From assembly GCA_018824405.1 (NCBI GenBank), contig JAHJGO010000009.1, forward strand, positions 1 to 64,000: a DNA stretch of 64,000 nt, written 5' to 3'. Source of the stretch: Gammaproteobacteria bacterium. Its GTDB lineage: Bacteria; Pseudomonadota; Gammaproteobacteria; Burkholderiales; Sulfuricellaceae. The notes beneath the pieces were generated by a model. The model worked only from the letters and a program-made list of their open reading frames with translations, made no database searches and was not told where the DNA came from. The position numbers were made by a program, and so were the translations under genes. Positions 46,467-54,182 of the stretch are shown here, in pieces (within the stretch, counting starts at the first letter, position 1; each line of letters opens with the position of its first letter).

Positions 46467-47233
46467 GCCTGAGCAGCCCGGAACAGCTCGAAAAAATTGT
46501 GCGTCGTGGCCGCACCCACTTCCTCAAGGCTGATACCGCGCAAATGGGCAATCTCCTCGGCCACATGGCGCACATAGGCGGGTTCGTTGGTCTTGCCGCG
46601 ATAGGGAACCGGCGCCAGATAAGGCGAGTCGGTTTCGATCAGCATGCGTTCCAGAGGAACGTATTTCGCAACCTCTTTCAGCTCCAGCGCCTTCTTGAAG
46701 GTCACGATACCGGAGAAGGAAATATAAAAATTCAGCGCCATCGCCTGTTCGGCCACGTCCATGCTTTCGGTGAAGCAGTGCATCACCCCGCCCACCCGTT
46801 CGGCACCCTCCTCGCGCATGATGCGCAAGGTGTCTTCTGCCGCTGCACGGGTGTGAATGATCAGCGGCTTGCCGCATTGCACTGCAGCACGGATATGGGT
46901 ACGAAAACGCTCGCGCTGCCATTCCAGATCGCCCGTCAGGCGGAAATAGTCTAGCCCGGTTTCGCCCACGGCGATCACCTTGGAGTGGCTCGCCAGGTCA
47001 ACCAGCTGCTCGACATCCGGCTCCGCGCAATCTTCGTGATCGGGATGCACGCCGACGGAAGCCAGGATATTGGGATGCTGTTCCGCCAGTTCGCGGATCT
47101 GCGGAAACGCAGCCAGTTCGACACTGACGCACAGGGCATGCGTCACCTGATTGTGAGCCATGGCGGCCAGCAAGTCGGGAATGCGCTCGGCCAGACCGGG
47201 GAAATTGATGTGACAGTGTGAATCTATGAACAT
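46457..47233 (-). CDS. tatD: TatD-family metal-dependent DNase
   Basis: The 258-residue TIM-barrel hydrolase has the metal ligands in FIDSHCHINFPGL, the VGVHPDHEDC segment, VGETGLDYFRLTGDLEWQRE, IIHTRAAAEDTLRIM, HCFTESMD and the conserved ETDSPYLAPVPYRGK. TatD proteins are exodeoxyribonucleases with a role in DNA repair or quality control. Start ATG 47233 precedes a 91-base gap that contains an inverted repeat. Confidence 0.94.
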   Translation of the reverse strand: MFIDSHCHINFPGLAERIPDLLAAMAHNQVTHALCVSVELAAFPQIRELAEQHPNILASVGVHPDHEDCAEPDVEQLVDLASHSKVIAVGETGLDYFRLTGDLEWQRERFRTHIRAAVQCGKPLIIHTRAAAEDTLRIMREEGAERVGGVMHCFTESMDVAEQAMALNFYISFSGIVTFKKALELKEVAKYVPLERMLIETDSPYLAPVPYRGKTNEPAYVRHVAEEIAHLRGISLEEVGAATTHNFFELFRAAQAWR

Positions 47234-47247
47234 TGCTTAAGAATCTT

Positions 47248-47319
47248 GATGGGTAATGGGTGATGAGTCATGGGGAACAGATTCCGGTGAACCACTTCAC
47301 TCATCATCCATTACCCATC
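47248..47319. repeat. Large imperfect inverted repeat between tatD and a PilZ gene
   Basis: Arms of 21 bases, beginning GATGGGTAATGGGTGATGAG and ending with its complement at 47299-47319, match at all but one position around a 30-base loop. The GGGTAATGGGTGATGAGT pattern is that of intergenic REP-like hairpins. There is no T-run, so intrinsic termination is not obvious; it is at the end of the holB-PilZ transcript, where it could protect or terminate the mRNA. Confidence 0.75.
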
Positions 47320-47324
47320 TCTCA

Positions 47325-47693
47325 TCACATAGTATGTGTCGGGCGAGTGGATTTGAGGTTGCCGCCCAGCAAGCCCTCGATCTTGTTGCGCGCGGCAATG
47401 CCGCTTTCGTTATCGGAAAATTGCACACCAACGCCCCGGGATTTGTTGCCCTGCGCCTCGGCTGGCGTAATCCAGGCCACCTTGCCGGCTACCGGCAATT
47501 TGTTGGGATCGTCCATCAGGGTCAGCAACATGAACACCTCATCGCCCAGGCGGTAAGCCTTGGTAGTCGGGATGAAAATACCGCCACCCTTGAGAAAAGG
47601 CATGTACGCCGCATACAGTGCCGGCTTTTCCTTGATGCTCAGTGACAACACCCCGGGGCGGGAAACGGGGGCTTTGCTCTCGGCTTCAGCCAT
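47325..47693 (-). CDS. PilZ-domain protein (PilZ/PilZ-like accessory)
   Basis: The 122-residue protein resembles the PilZ of type IV pilus biology: PGVLSLSIKEKPALYAAYMP, GGGIFIPTTKAYRLGDEVFM, KVAWITPAEAQGNKSRGVGV. The canonical c-di-GMP-binding RxxxR box is absent, as in the original PilZ protein. It overlaps holB by eight bases, a linkage conserved in many Proteobacteria (tmk-holB-pilZ-tatD). A direct role in pilus assembly is inferred from that synteny. Confidence 0.88.
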   Translation of the reverse strand: MAEAESKAPVSRPGVLSLSIKEKPALYAAYMPFLKGGGIFIPTTKAYRLGDEVFMLLTLMDDPNKLPVAGKVAWITPAEAQGNKSRGVGVQFSDNESGIAARNKIEGLLGGNLKSTRPTHTM

Positions 47694-48720
47694 GATCAGA
47701 CTCTATCAGGTTCATTAACTGCATATAGGATAACAATAATTGCTCCAGAAACAACTGTGTATTCAGTGGATGATGCACAATTTTTTGCGCTGCCAGCAGC
47801 TCTTTCTGAAACGTCAGGGCGGCTTGCAAAGGAATATGTGGCGCCAGCGCACGGACTTCGGCAGCGAAATCCGGCTGATAACGGATCAACCCGCTCAGGC
47901 GACAGCCTATCAGGTCATACAGCCACTGCTGCAACCATAGCACCATGTTGGGCAAATCCATTTTCTCGTTTTTTTCCGCCAGCGCAATGGGATCCAGTAC
48001 CTGCGGCCGTGCCAGTTGGGACAGAAAGGCCTGGCGCAGCTCCTGCAGTTCGTCCCCGGACAAGGCCTGCGCCGCCAGTGGTGCATAGCCCGCCTGAGCC
48101 AGGAATGGCGCCGGGTCAGCCACGCCCTGCTGGTGCAGCCATGCCGTAGCCTGCGCCAGCGGCGGCACCGGGAAAGCCAGCTTGAGGCAGCGGCTCCGCA
48201 CCGTAGGCAGCAGGGCTTGCGCCTGATGCGTCACGAGCATGATCAGAGTCTGCGGCGGCGGCTCTTCCAGGGTTTTCAGCAGGGCATTAGCAGCATTGGT
48301 GTTCATGGCCTCGGCCGGATGGATCAGGATCACGCGCATGCCGTTACGGTGCGTGCTCAGGCTCACCAGCCCGGCCAGTTCGCGAATCTGCTCGATCTTG
48401 ATTTCATGGCTGGGCTTCTTGCCCTTGGCCGGCTTGTCATCCTCGGCCTCGGTCAGCACCTCGGGCTCCACACTGCGAAAATCGGGATGATTCCCCTGCG
48501 CAAGCCAGCCACAGGCGAGACATTTTCCGCACCCTTCGCCCGATGGCAGGGGCGTTTCGCACAGCAGGCCCTGCGCCAGCGCGCGTGCAAACTCAAGCTT
48601 GCCGACGCCCTTGCGCCCCTGTAGCAGCAGGGCATGCGGCAGATTCCGGCGCATCGCATTGATCTGCCGCCAGATCTCCGTTTGCCAGGGATAGATAGCC
48701 ACGATCTTAAAGTCCGCCAA
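47686..48720 (-). CDS. holB: DNA polymerase III subunit delta'
   Basis: Delta' is part of the clamp loader. The 344-residue protein has an AAA+ fold with the P-loop variant [18 protein letters not shown], the zinc-binding [10 protein letters not shown] cluster following the acidic GEG stretch, the SRC motif in [17 protein letters not shown] and a helical C-terminal collar domain. It overlaps tmk by 14 bases and the PilZ gene by 8. Confidence 0.94.
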   Translation of the reverse strand: MADFKIVAIYPWQTEIWRQINAMRRNLPHALLLQGRKGVGKLEFARALAQGLLCETPLPSGEGCGKCLACGWLAQGNHPDFRSVEPEVLTEAEDDKPAKGKKPSHEIKIEQIRELAGLVSLSTHRNGMRVILIHPAEAMNTNAANALLKTLEEPPPQTLIMLVTHQAQALLPTVRSRCLKLAFPVPPLAQATAWLHQQGVADPAPFLAQAGYAPLAAQALSGDELQELRQAFLSQLARPQVLDPIALAEKNEKMDLPNMVLWLQQWLYDLIGCRLSGLIRYQPDFAAEVRALAPHIPLQAALTFQKELLAAQKIVHHPLNTQLFLEQLLLSYMQLMNLIESDHG

Positions 48721-49312
48721 GCAGGGTTTCCAGTTCCGCGCGGATCTGCGGCACTGTTCGGGTCGAATCGATCACGCGGATGCGCTCCGGAAACTGCGCT
48801 GCACGGGCGAGGTAAGCTTGCCGCACACGCTGAAAAAAGTCCTGTTTCTCCTGCTCGAAGCGGTCCAGCGTGACGCTGGCGGAAAGGCGTTGCCGCGCCA
48901 CTTCAAGCGGCACATCGAAGAGCAGGGTCAGATCGGGCTGCAGACCCTGCTGCACCCAGTCTTCCAGGATGAGCAGGCGCGCTTCGTCGATGCCGCGGCC
49001 ACCGCCCTGGTAGGCGAAGCTGGCATCGGTAAAACGGTCGGAAATCACCCACTTCCCGGCCTCCAGCGCCGGCAGGATGACCTGCGCCAGATGTTCGCGC
49101 CGCGAGGCGAACATCAGCAGCGCCTCAGTCTCCAGGTGCATGGCATGATTGAGCAGCAGACCACGCAAACTCTCGCCCAGCGGCGTGCCGCCCGGCTCCC
49201 GGGTCACCACCACTTCCTGTCCGCGCTGCATCAGCGTCTCCGCCAGCCAGTCGAGATGGGTGCTTTTGCCTGCCCCGTCGATACCTTCCAGAGTAATGAA
49301 TTTGCCTTTAAT
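48707..49312 (-). CDS. tmk: Thymidylate kinase, apparent ATT start
   Basis: Tmk phosphorylates dTMP. The conserved enzyme reads [20 protein letters not shown] (P-loop) then [35 protein letters not shown] and [16 protein letters not shown]. In this frame a TAG stop lies 24 bases before the IKGK codons, and no ATG, GTG or TTG occurs until ATG 49231, which lies after the P-loop and would remove it. ATT 49312 has AGGGAG six bases upstream and gives 201 residues, close to the family's usual size. It overlaps the mltG stop by three bases. A sequencing error is possible but the ribosome-binding-site spacing favours a real AUU start. Confidence 0.9.
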   Translation of the reverse strand: MKGKFITLEGIDGAGKSTHLDWLAETLMQRGQEVVVTREPGGTPLGESLRGLLLNHAMHLETEALLMFASRREHLAQVILPALEAGKWVISDRFTDASFAYQGGGRGIDEARLLILEDWVQQGLQPDLTLLFDVPLEVARQRLSASVTLDRFEQEKQDFFQRVRQAYLARAAQFPERIRVIDSTRTVPQIRAELETLLGGL

Positions 49313-50312
49313 TTTGCGCTCCCTGTCTACGACCTAACTGGTAGCGAGCCACCGCCAGATTGTGTTCTTCCAGACTGTTCGAAAACTTGTGCGTGCCGTT
49401 GCCCTTGCCGACGAAATATAGCGCTTTTGTCGTTGCCGGGTGAACGGCAGCCTGCAATGCTCCCCAGCCCGGCATCGCGATCGGCCCCGGCGGCAGGCCA
49501 AAGCGGGTATAGGTATTATACGGCGTATCCGTCAGCAGATCGGCGCGACGCAGGTTGCCGTCGAAACTGTCACCCATGCCGTAAATGACCGTCGGGTCGG
49601 TCTGCATGCGCATATTGATGCGCAGGCGGTTGACGAACACACCTGCAATCATCGGCCGCTCGTTCGCCTGCCCCGTTTCCTTTTCGATAATGGATGCCAT
49701 GATCAAAACCTCATAGGGCGCATTGTAGGGCAACAGGGGATCCCGCTCTGCCCACACACTGGCAAGGCGCTTCTGCATTGCCAGGTAGGCGCGCCTGAGG
49801 ATATCCAGATCGCTCATGCCGCTGCTGAAATAATAGGTGTCCGGAAAAAACAGCCCTTCCGCCAGGGCTTCATGGGCGCCAATTTTTTCCAGGATTTCCT
49901 GCTCGCTCAGTTGTGCAGAATCGTGACGAACCGCCTCGTGCTGATCCAGGGCCTGCCGCATGCGCTTGAAATTCCAGCCTTCGATCAAGGCGATTTCGCT
50001 CTGGCTCACGTCACCCCGGGTGATCATGCGGAACAGCTGAAACGGGGTGGGATTGGCTTCCAGATAATAATTGCCGGCCTTGAGTTCACCCGCCTTGCCC
50101 AGTACGCGCACCAGCATGGTGAAACTCCACGGCTCTTTCAGGACATCGGCCTCCACCAGCTGGCTAGCCACGCTGCGCAGGGAGCTGCCATGCTTGAGGG
50201 TGAAACCATAGGGCGTATTTGGCAATTGAAGCGGCGTGAAGACAAAATAGGCCGTCCAGCCTGCCACCAGCAATGTCATCAGCACGACGAGCCGCAGCAG
50301 TTTCTTAATCAT
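49308..50312 (-). CDS. mltG: Endolytic transglycosylase MltG
   Basis: MltG cuts nascent peptidoglycan and helps to end glycan strand elongation. The 334-residue protein has one N-terminal membrane helix ([20 protein letters not shown]), a LysM-like segment ([20 protein letters not shown]) and the YceG domain with [20 protein letters not shown] containing the catalytic Glu, [14 protein letters not shown] and [20 protein letters not shown]. It overlaps pabC by eight bases. Confidence 0.95.
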   Translation of the reverse strand: MIKKLLRLVVLMTLLVAGWTAYFVFTPLQLPNTPYGFTLKHGSSLRSVASQLVEADVLKEPWSFTMLVRVLGKAGELKAGNYYLEANPTPFQLFRMITRGDVSQSEIALIEGWNFKRMRQALDQHEAVRHDSAQLSEQEILEKIGAHEALAEGLFFPDTYYFSSGMSDLDILRRAYLAMQKRLASVWAERDPLLPYNAPYEVLIMASIIEKETGQANERPMIAGVFVNRLRINMRMQTDPTVIYGMGDSFDGNLRRADLLTDTPYNTYTRFGLPPGPIAMPGWGALQAAVHPATTKALYFVGKGNGTHKFSNSLEEHNLAVARYQLGRRQGAQN

Positions 50313-51108
50313 CCCGGTCTTCCAGCAGAGACCTCAAGCGGGCGCTGACTGCGCCGCCATTCCATACCCGGCCATTGAATTCGCGCACTTGCCACAGGCC
50401 GATCACGCTGTTGCACAACATCACTTCATCCGCCGCCATCAATTCATCCAGCGCAAGCGGCGCAACATGGGTTGCCAGCCCCAGTTCCGCCGCAAAATCA
50501 AGGATGCGATCGCGCTGCACGCCCGCCACACCGCAGCGGCCCAGATCCGGTGTATGCAGTACCCCTGCACGGCAGCTGAACACATTGCTCATGGTGCCTT
50601 CAATGACGTTGCCCGCCTCGTCCAGCAACAGCCCTTCGGCAATCGCCGCATCTTTCCATTCCATGCGCGCCAGCACGTTTTCCAGCCGGTTGAGATGCTT
50701 GACCCCCGCCAGGCGAGGCTGCGAACCTAGACGCAAGCCGCACAAGCGCACTTTCACCCCGTTCATGTAGTGGCTGGAAGGATAATCCGGCAGGGCGCTG
50801 GCCGTCACAATACGCCTTGGCCCGGCATCCCCTGACACGGCATAGCCTCGTGCGCCCGGACCGCGTGTGACGATGATCTTGGCCACGCAATCCGGCGGCA
50901 GTTGTGCCAATTCGGTGGCCAGTATTGCGGAATCGGGACAGCGCAAATTGAGCGCGGCGCAATCAGCTGACAGCTTTGCATATTGCCTGGCCCAACAGCG
51001 GGACCCCCCCCCCTCCCTTTTCAGGGTGCGGAACACACCATCGCCATAAAGCAGGCCTCGGTCATTGGCGGAAACAACATCCGACGGGATGCCATCGATC
51101 AGCGTCAT
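50305..51108 (-). CDS. pabC: Aminodeoxychorismate lyase
   Basis: PabC releases pyruvate to make para-aminobenzoate for folate. The 267-residue PLP enzyme of fold type IV has LYGDGVFRTLKREGGG, the catalytic lysine in GVKHLNRLENVLARMEWK and the PLP-phosphate-binding NVIEGTMSNVFSCRAG. ATG 51108 (MTLIDGIPSD) is chosen; upstream ATGs give an unlikely extension. Codons around residues 32-36 contain a run of ten G (51004-51013), a possible slippage site. It overlaps mltG. Confidence 0.92.
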   Translation of the reverse strand: MTLIDGIPSDVVSANDRGLLYGDGVFRTLKREGGGSRCWARQYAKLSADCAALNLRCPDSAILATELAQLPPDCVAKIIVTRGPGARGYAVSGDAGPRRIVTASALPDYPSSHYMNGVKVRLCGLRLGSQPRLAGVKHLNRLENVLARMEWKDAAIAEGLLLDEAGNVIEGTMSNVFSCRAGVLHTPDLGRCGVAGVQRDRILDFAAELGLATHVAPLALDELMAADEVMLCNSVIGLWQVREFNGRVWNGGAVSARLRSLLEDRDD

Positions 51109-51225
51109 GAAATCCATGCGGTCAGGAAAAAGTGACATTCTACTGCATGTGAATCAAACGGGTTTCAATCTGCATGCGGAGCGTCGGCGAAGCGAAATGG
51201 GATGGGCGCTAACGGCAGGGAAAAA

Positions 51226-52689
51226 TCAGCTCACTGTCTGATGCACAGGAATCCATATCCTGAACATTGTACCCTTGCCGACCTCGCTTTCCACCTCGAT
51301 TTTGCCGTGGTGTTTACCGATGATGCCATAGGAAAGCGATAACCCCAGGCCAGTGCCCTTACCTACCGGCTTGGTGGTAAAAAAGGGGTCAAAGATACGT
51401 GTCAGGTTCTCGGGCGCGATTCCCTTGCCGGTGTCGGAAAACTCGACCCACACCATCTCATCCTTAGTGCCGGTACGAATCACAATCCTGCCTTGCCCTC
51501 CCTCGCCGATGGCGTGGGAAGCATTGACCAGCATATTCATGAAAACCTGATTGAGCTGCGAGGCAAGACATTCCACCTGGGGAATGTCGCCATATTCCTT
51601 CACCACCTCGGCACTGTATTTGATTTCATTGTTGACCACGTTGAGCGTACTGTCGATGCCCTTGTGCAGATCGACCCATTGCCATTCCGTCTCGTCAACG
51701 TGAGAAAAATCCTTGAGGTCCTGCACAATCCGCTTCACCCGCACGATGCCCTCGGTGGACTCTTTAAGCAAATCAACGATGTCCTGCCTGAGATAATCCC
51801 ATTCCGCTGCCTTCTTCAAGACACGGATTTCCTCCAGGGCAGACAATTCGCCCAAGCTTGAAGCGACGCGCTCGTAAGCATCCGTCACCCTGAACAGTTT
51901 TTCAACATACTGCCCCAAGGTGCTCAAATTGGAATTGACGTAGCCGATGGGATTATTGATCTCGTGCGCCACGCCCGCCGCAAGCTGGCCTATGGAAGCC
52001 ATTTTCTCAGATTGCAACAACTGGTTGTGAGCTTCCTCCAGCTTCCTGATCAGCGCCTTTTGTTCCTCCTTTTCCCGCTGCAGAGCTTCTTCCGCCAGCT
52101 TGCGCGCGGTGATATCACGGAAGCTCAGCACCCGCCTGACATTTTCCTCACCTTGGGCATGGGGCAGCGAATAGCATTCGATCACCCGCCCGTCATTGCA
52201 ATCGAAGGTATCGTGGCACTCCGATTCGGGGTGATGACACAAATATTCCAGCTTTTCGGTAAACGCTCCGTGATCCCTGATCTGGCTCTGCAGATGCGCC
52301 ATCAAAGTGGCGTGATTCCAGAAAGCAACAACCTCCTTCGGCACGTTCATCATCTCGATGAAGCGCCGGTTGAAGCGTACGATCCTGGCCTCGTCGTCCA
52401 GCACCAGAATGCCATCGGCGGTGGATTCCAGAGTGTCGCCAAGAAGGGAAAGCAGTAATTCGAGCTGCGTCTCGGCTTCATGCCGAACAGCCAGTTCATC
52501 GCGCAATTCCGAATTGCGCTCGTTCAGTTCGCGCGACATCAACTCAAGCGAGCGCTCGATCATTCCACGGTCCGCATCCGCACTGGCATAAGCTTCGTCC
52601 ACCGCCGCCAGAAACAGCTCCCAGTCAGGCGGCAGTTCGGTTTTGTTTCCCAGGAAGCGTTTGATCTGGCGTTCAAGCAGGCGGTGCAT
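51226..52689 (-). CDS. PAS-domain sensor histidine kinase
   Basis: The 487-residue soluble kinase has a coiled N-terminal region, a PAS domain (ESTADGILVLDDEARIVRFN near residue 90-200), a second coil, the phosphoacceptor histidine His242 in AAGVAHEINNPIGYVNSN and an HATPase domain with N-box NQVFMNMLVNASHAI, G1 DTGKGIAPENLTRIF and G2 GKGTGLGLSLSYGI. There is no membrane segment or receiver domain, and no response regulator is next to it. The gene starts three bases after the FIST-protein stop, so its input is probably the FIST protein. Confidence 0.9.
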   Translation of the reverse strand: MHRLLERQIKRFLGNKTELPPDWELFLAAVDEAYASADADRGMIERSLELMSRELNERNSELRDELAVRHEAETQLELLLSLLGDTLESTADGILVLDDEARIVRFNRRFIEMMNVPKEVVAFWNHATLMAHLQSQIRDHGAFTEKLEYLCHHPESECHDTFDCNDGRVIECYSLPHAQGEENVRRVLSFRDITARKLAEEALQREKEEQKALIRKLEEAHNQLLQSEKMASIGQLAAGVAHEINNPIGYVNSNLSTLGQYVEKLFRVTDAYERVASSLGELSALEEIRVLKKAAEWDYLRQDIVDLLKESTEGIVRVKRIVQDLKDFSHVDETEWQWVDLHKGIDSTLNVVNNEIKYSAEVVKEYGDIPQVECLASQLNQVFMNMLVNASHAIGEGGQGRIVIRTGTKDEMVWVEFSDTGKGIAPENLTRIFDPFFTTKPVGKGTGLGLSLSYGIIGKHHGKIEVESEVGKGTMFRIWIPVHQTVS

Positions 52690-52692
52690 GCC

Positions 52693-53838
52693 TCAGGACC
52701 CTTGATTTTCCGAAAACGTGGTAATGGTCATGGTCTGGTTGTGCAACTCGCAACGGGAGATCGCATCGTGCGGGCAAATTTCGCCATAGGAATAGAATCC
52801 GGTCAGCGCCGCGCGCTTGCCCAGCACCTCGCGCACGCTCTCGACCTCTTCCTCGATGCGCTGCTTGAGCACCAGCTTTCGTCCCACGCAACTGATCAGG
52901 ATGGCCAGTTCGGGCAAGACGCTGCCCAGCGCTTCATAACCTGCCCGGGCGGCATCGCTCGCGCCATCGATCAGGCGGTCAAAATTGGCCTTCATCAGAC
53001 GGGCATAAGCGCCCTCTGGCAAGTCACCGGCAAAAGTCATGCTGTTGTCTTCCTCGTTCACTGCCAGCAAGGTACGCACCACGCTGTAACCGCCATCCTG
53101 CTGACGCAATGCCAGCGGGAACAGCAGGCCGGTCGATGGCAGACCTGCAGCGTGCTCTCCCAGATAGCTCTTGTACAGCGCCAGCGCGGACTGGCCATCG
53201 AGTTCATACAGCACGTTACCGCTGGAGCGGGTAACCAGACGCTCCGGGCCGAAGGAATCCCAGCCGCCAAGCGAACCGTAGCCCACCCGAATTCGCTCGC
53301 CATAGAACCCCAGCGCTGCGATGCGCCCCGGAGCGGGCTCGCCGTCAGCCCAGACCAGGGTATTCTGAAAGCGGCTGCCGTCACCGGCCAGCCCGCCTGT
53401 TGCCACGACACCGGCAGGCAAATGGTCGCGCAGCCCCTTCACCAGCTCGCTGCCATTAACTTGCAAGCCATCGGAAAGTACCAGCACATGACGCAGCCCG
53501 CCAGTGCCGAGCTCAGTTGCCAGCGCTCTCCCCGCACCATAACTGTCGCTGTCGCCAAGAGTCGTCACTGCCAGCTCCAGACGCGTATCCTCGAACTGTA
53601 CCGCCGTCACCGCCAGCGAATCGTCCCTGACCCGCGTACCGCAAATCTCACCTGCGGTGGAGCACCCGGTAATCAGCGCACGTGGAAAAGCCGCGCGGAT
53701 TGCGTCAATCTCCTCCTTTCGCGACAGGCAACCTGGCGCGCCGAACACCAGCACCCAGTTTGCAGCCTCGCCTACGCGGCCTTCCCCCTCCTGTTGCCAG
53801 CCCTCAGTTTCCGTCCAGTAACGCTGCTCAATTTTCAT
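52693..53838 (-). CDS. FIST-domain sensor protein
   Basis: The 381-residue protein has an N-terminal FIST domain (ALITGCSTAGEICGTRVRDD, HVLVLSDGLQVNGSELVKGL, GLAGDGSRFQNTLVWADG) and a FIST_C domain (ALALYKSYLGEHAAGLPSTG, SCVGRKLVLKQRIEEEVESV, ALTGFYSYGEICPHDAISRC). FIST domains bind small ligands, probably amino acids, and are paired with signalling proteins. The kinase gene directly downstream is the probable partner. The product has no signal peptide. Confidence 0.9.
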   Translation of the reverse strand: MKIEQRYWTETEGWQQEGEGRVGEAANWVLVFGAPGCLSRKEEIDAIRAAFPRALITGCSTAGEICGTRVRDDSLAVTAVQFEDTRLELAVTTLGDSDSYGAGRALATELGTGGLRHVLVLSDGLQVNGSELVKGLRDHLPAGVVATGGLAGDGSRFQNTLVWADGEPAPGRIAALGFYGERIRVGYGSLGGWDSFGPERLVTRSSGNVLYELDGQSALALYKSYLGEHAAGLPSTGLLFPLALRQQDGGYSVVRTLLAVNEEDNSMTFAGDLPEGAYARLMKANFDRLIDGASDAARAGYEALGSVLPELAILISCVGRKLVLKQRIEEEVESVREVLGKRAALTGFYSYGEICPHDAISRCELHNQTMTITTFSENQGS

Positions 53839-54182
53839 CCTGATTATCCCGCGAGAATCGTCCTTGGCAATATCCTACAAACCCATCGCCCTGTCCACCC
53901 GAGCCCAACCTGTGTCTTCTTGGGCATGCTGATCACCACGCAGCGGATCAGCACACCTAGTAAAGGGTTTCAGTGGTTAATCAAGGTCACCTACTTTGAA
54001 ATACGCGCAGTCTCCATTACGCTTGTGCCGCATCAGCAAACGCCCACGCAGATCAAGTTTACATTTCTGCTTCGGAAGCCGCAGTTCGGCTAAGATATGC
54101 TTTTTTCGTTTTGCCGCTTCTGATCTCTGAAGCAAGCCAAGATTCCTGATGGCAATCTTAAATTCATGGATGTCGTAACAAA
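53839..54182. other. Gene-free interval between FIST gene and mutS
   Basis: This 344-base divergent gap should carry both promoters. On the minus strand a frame from about 54180 to a TAA at 53977 is open, containing a basic stretch (KRKKHILAELRLPKQKCKLD) and ending DCAYFKVGDLD, but it has no ATG, GTG or well-placed ribosome-binding site and no homology I recognise. No terminator or repeat is evident. Confidence 0.4.

Noticed and set aside
52480-54093. Plus-strand frame of 537 codons
   Set aside because: It runs antisense over both kinase and FIST genes, which have clear domains; the frame has none.
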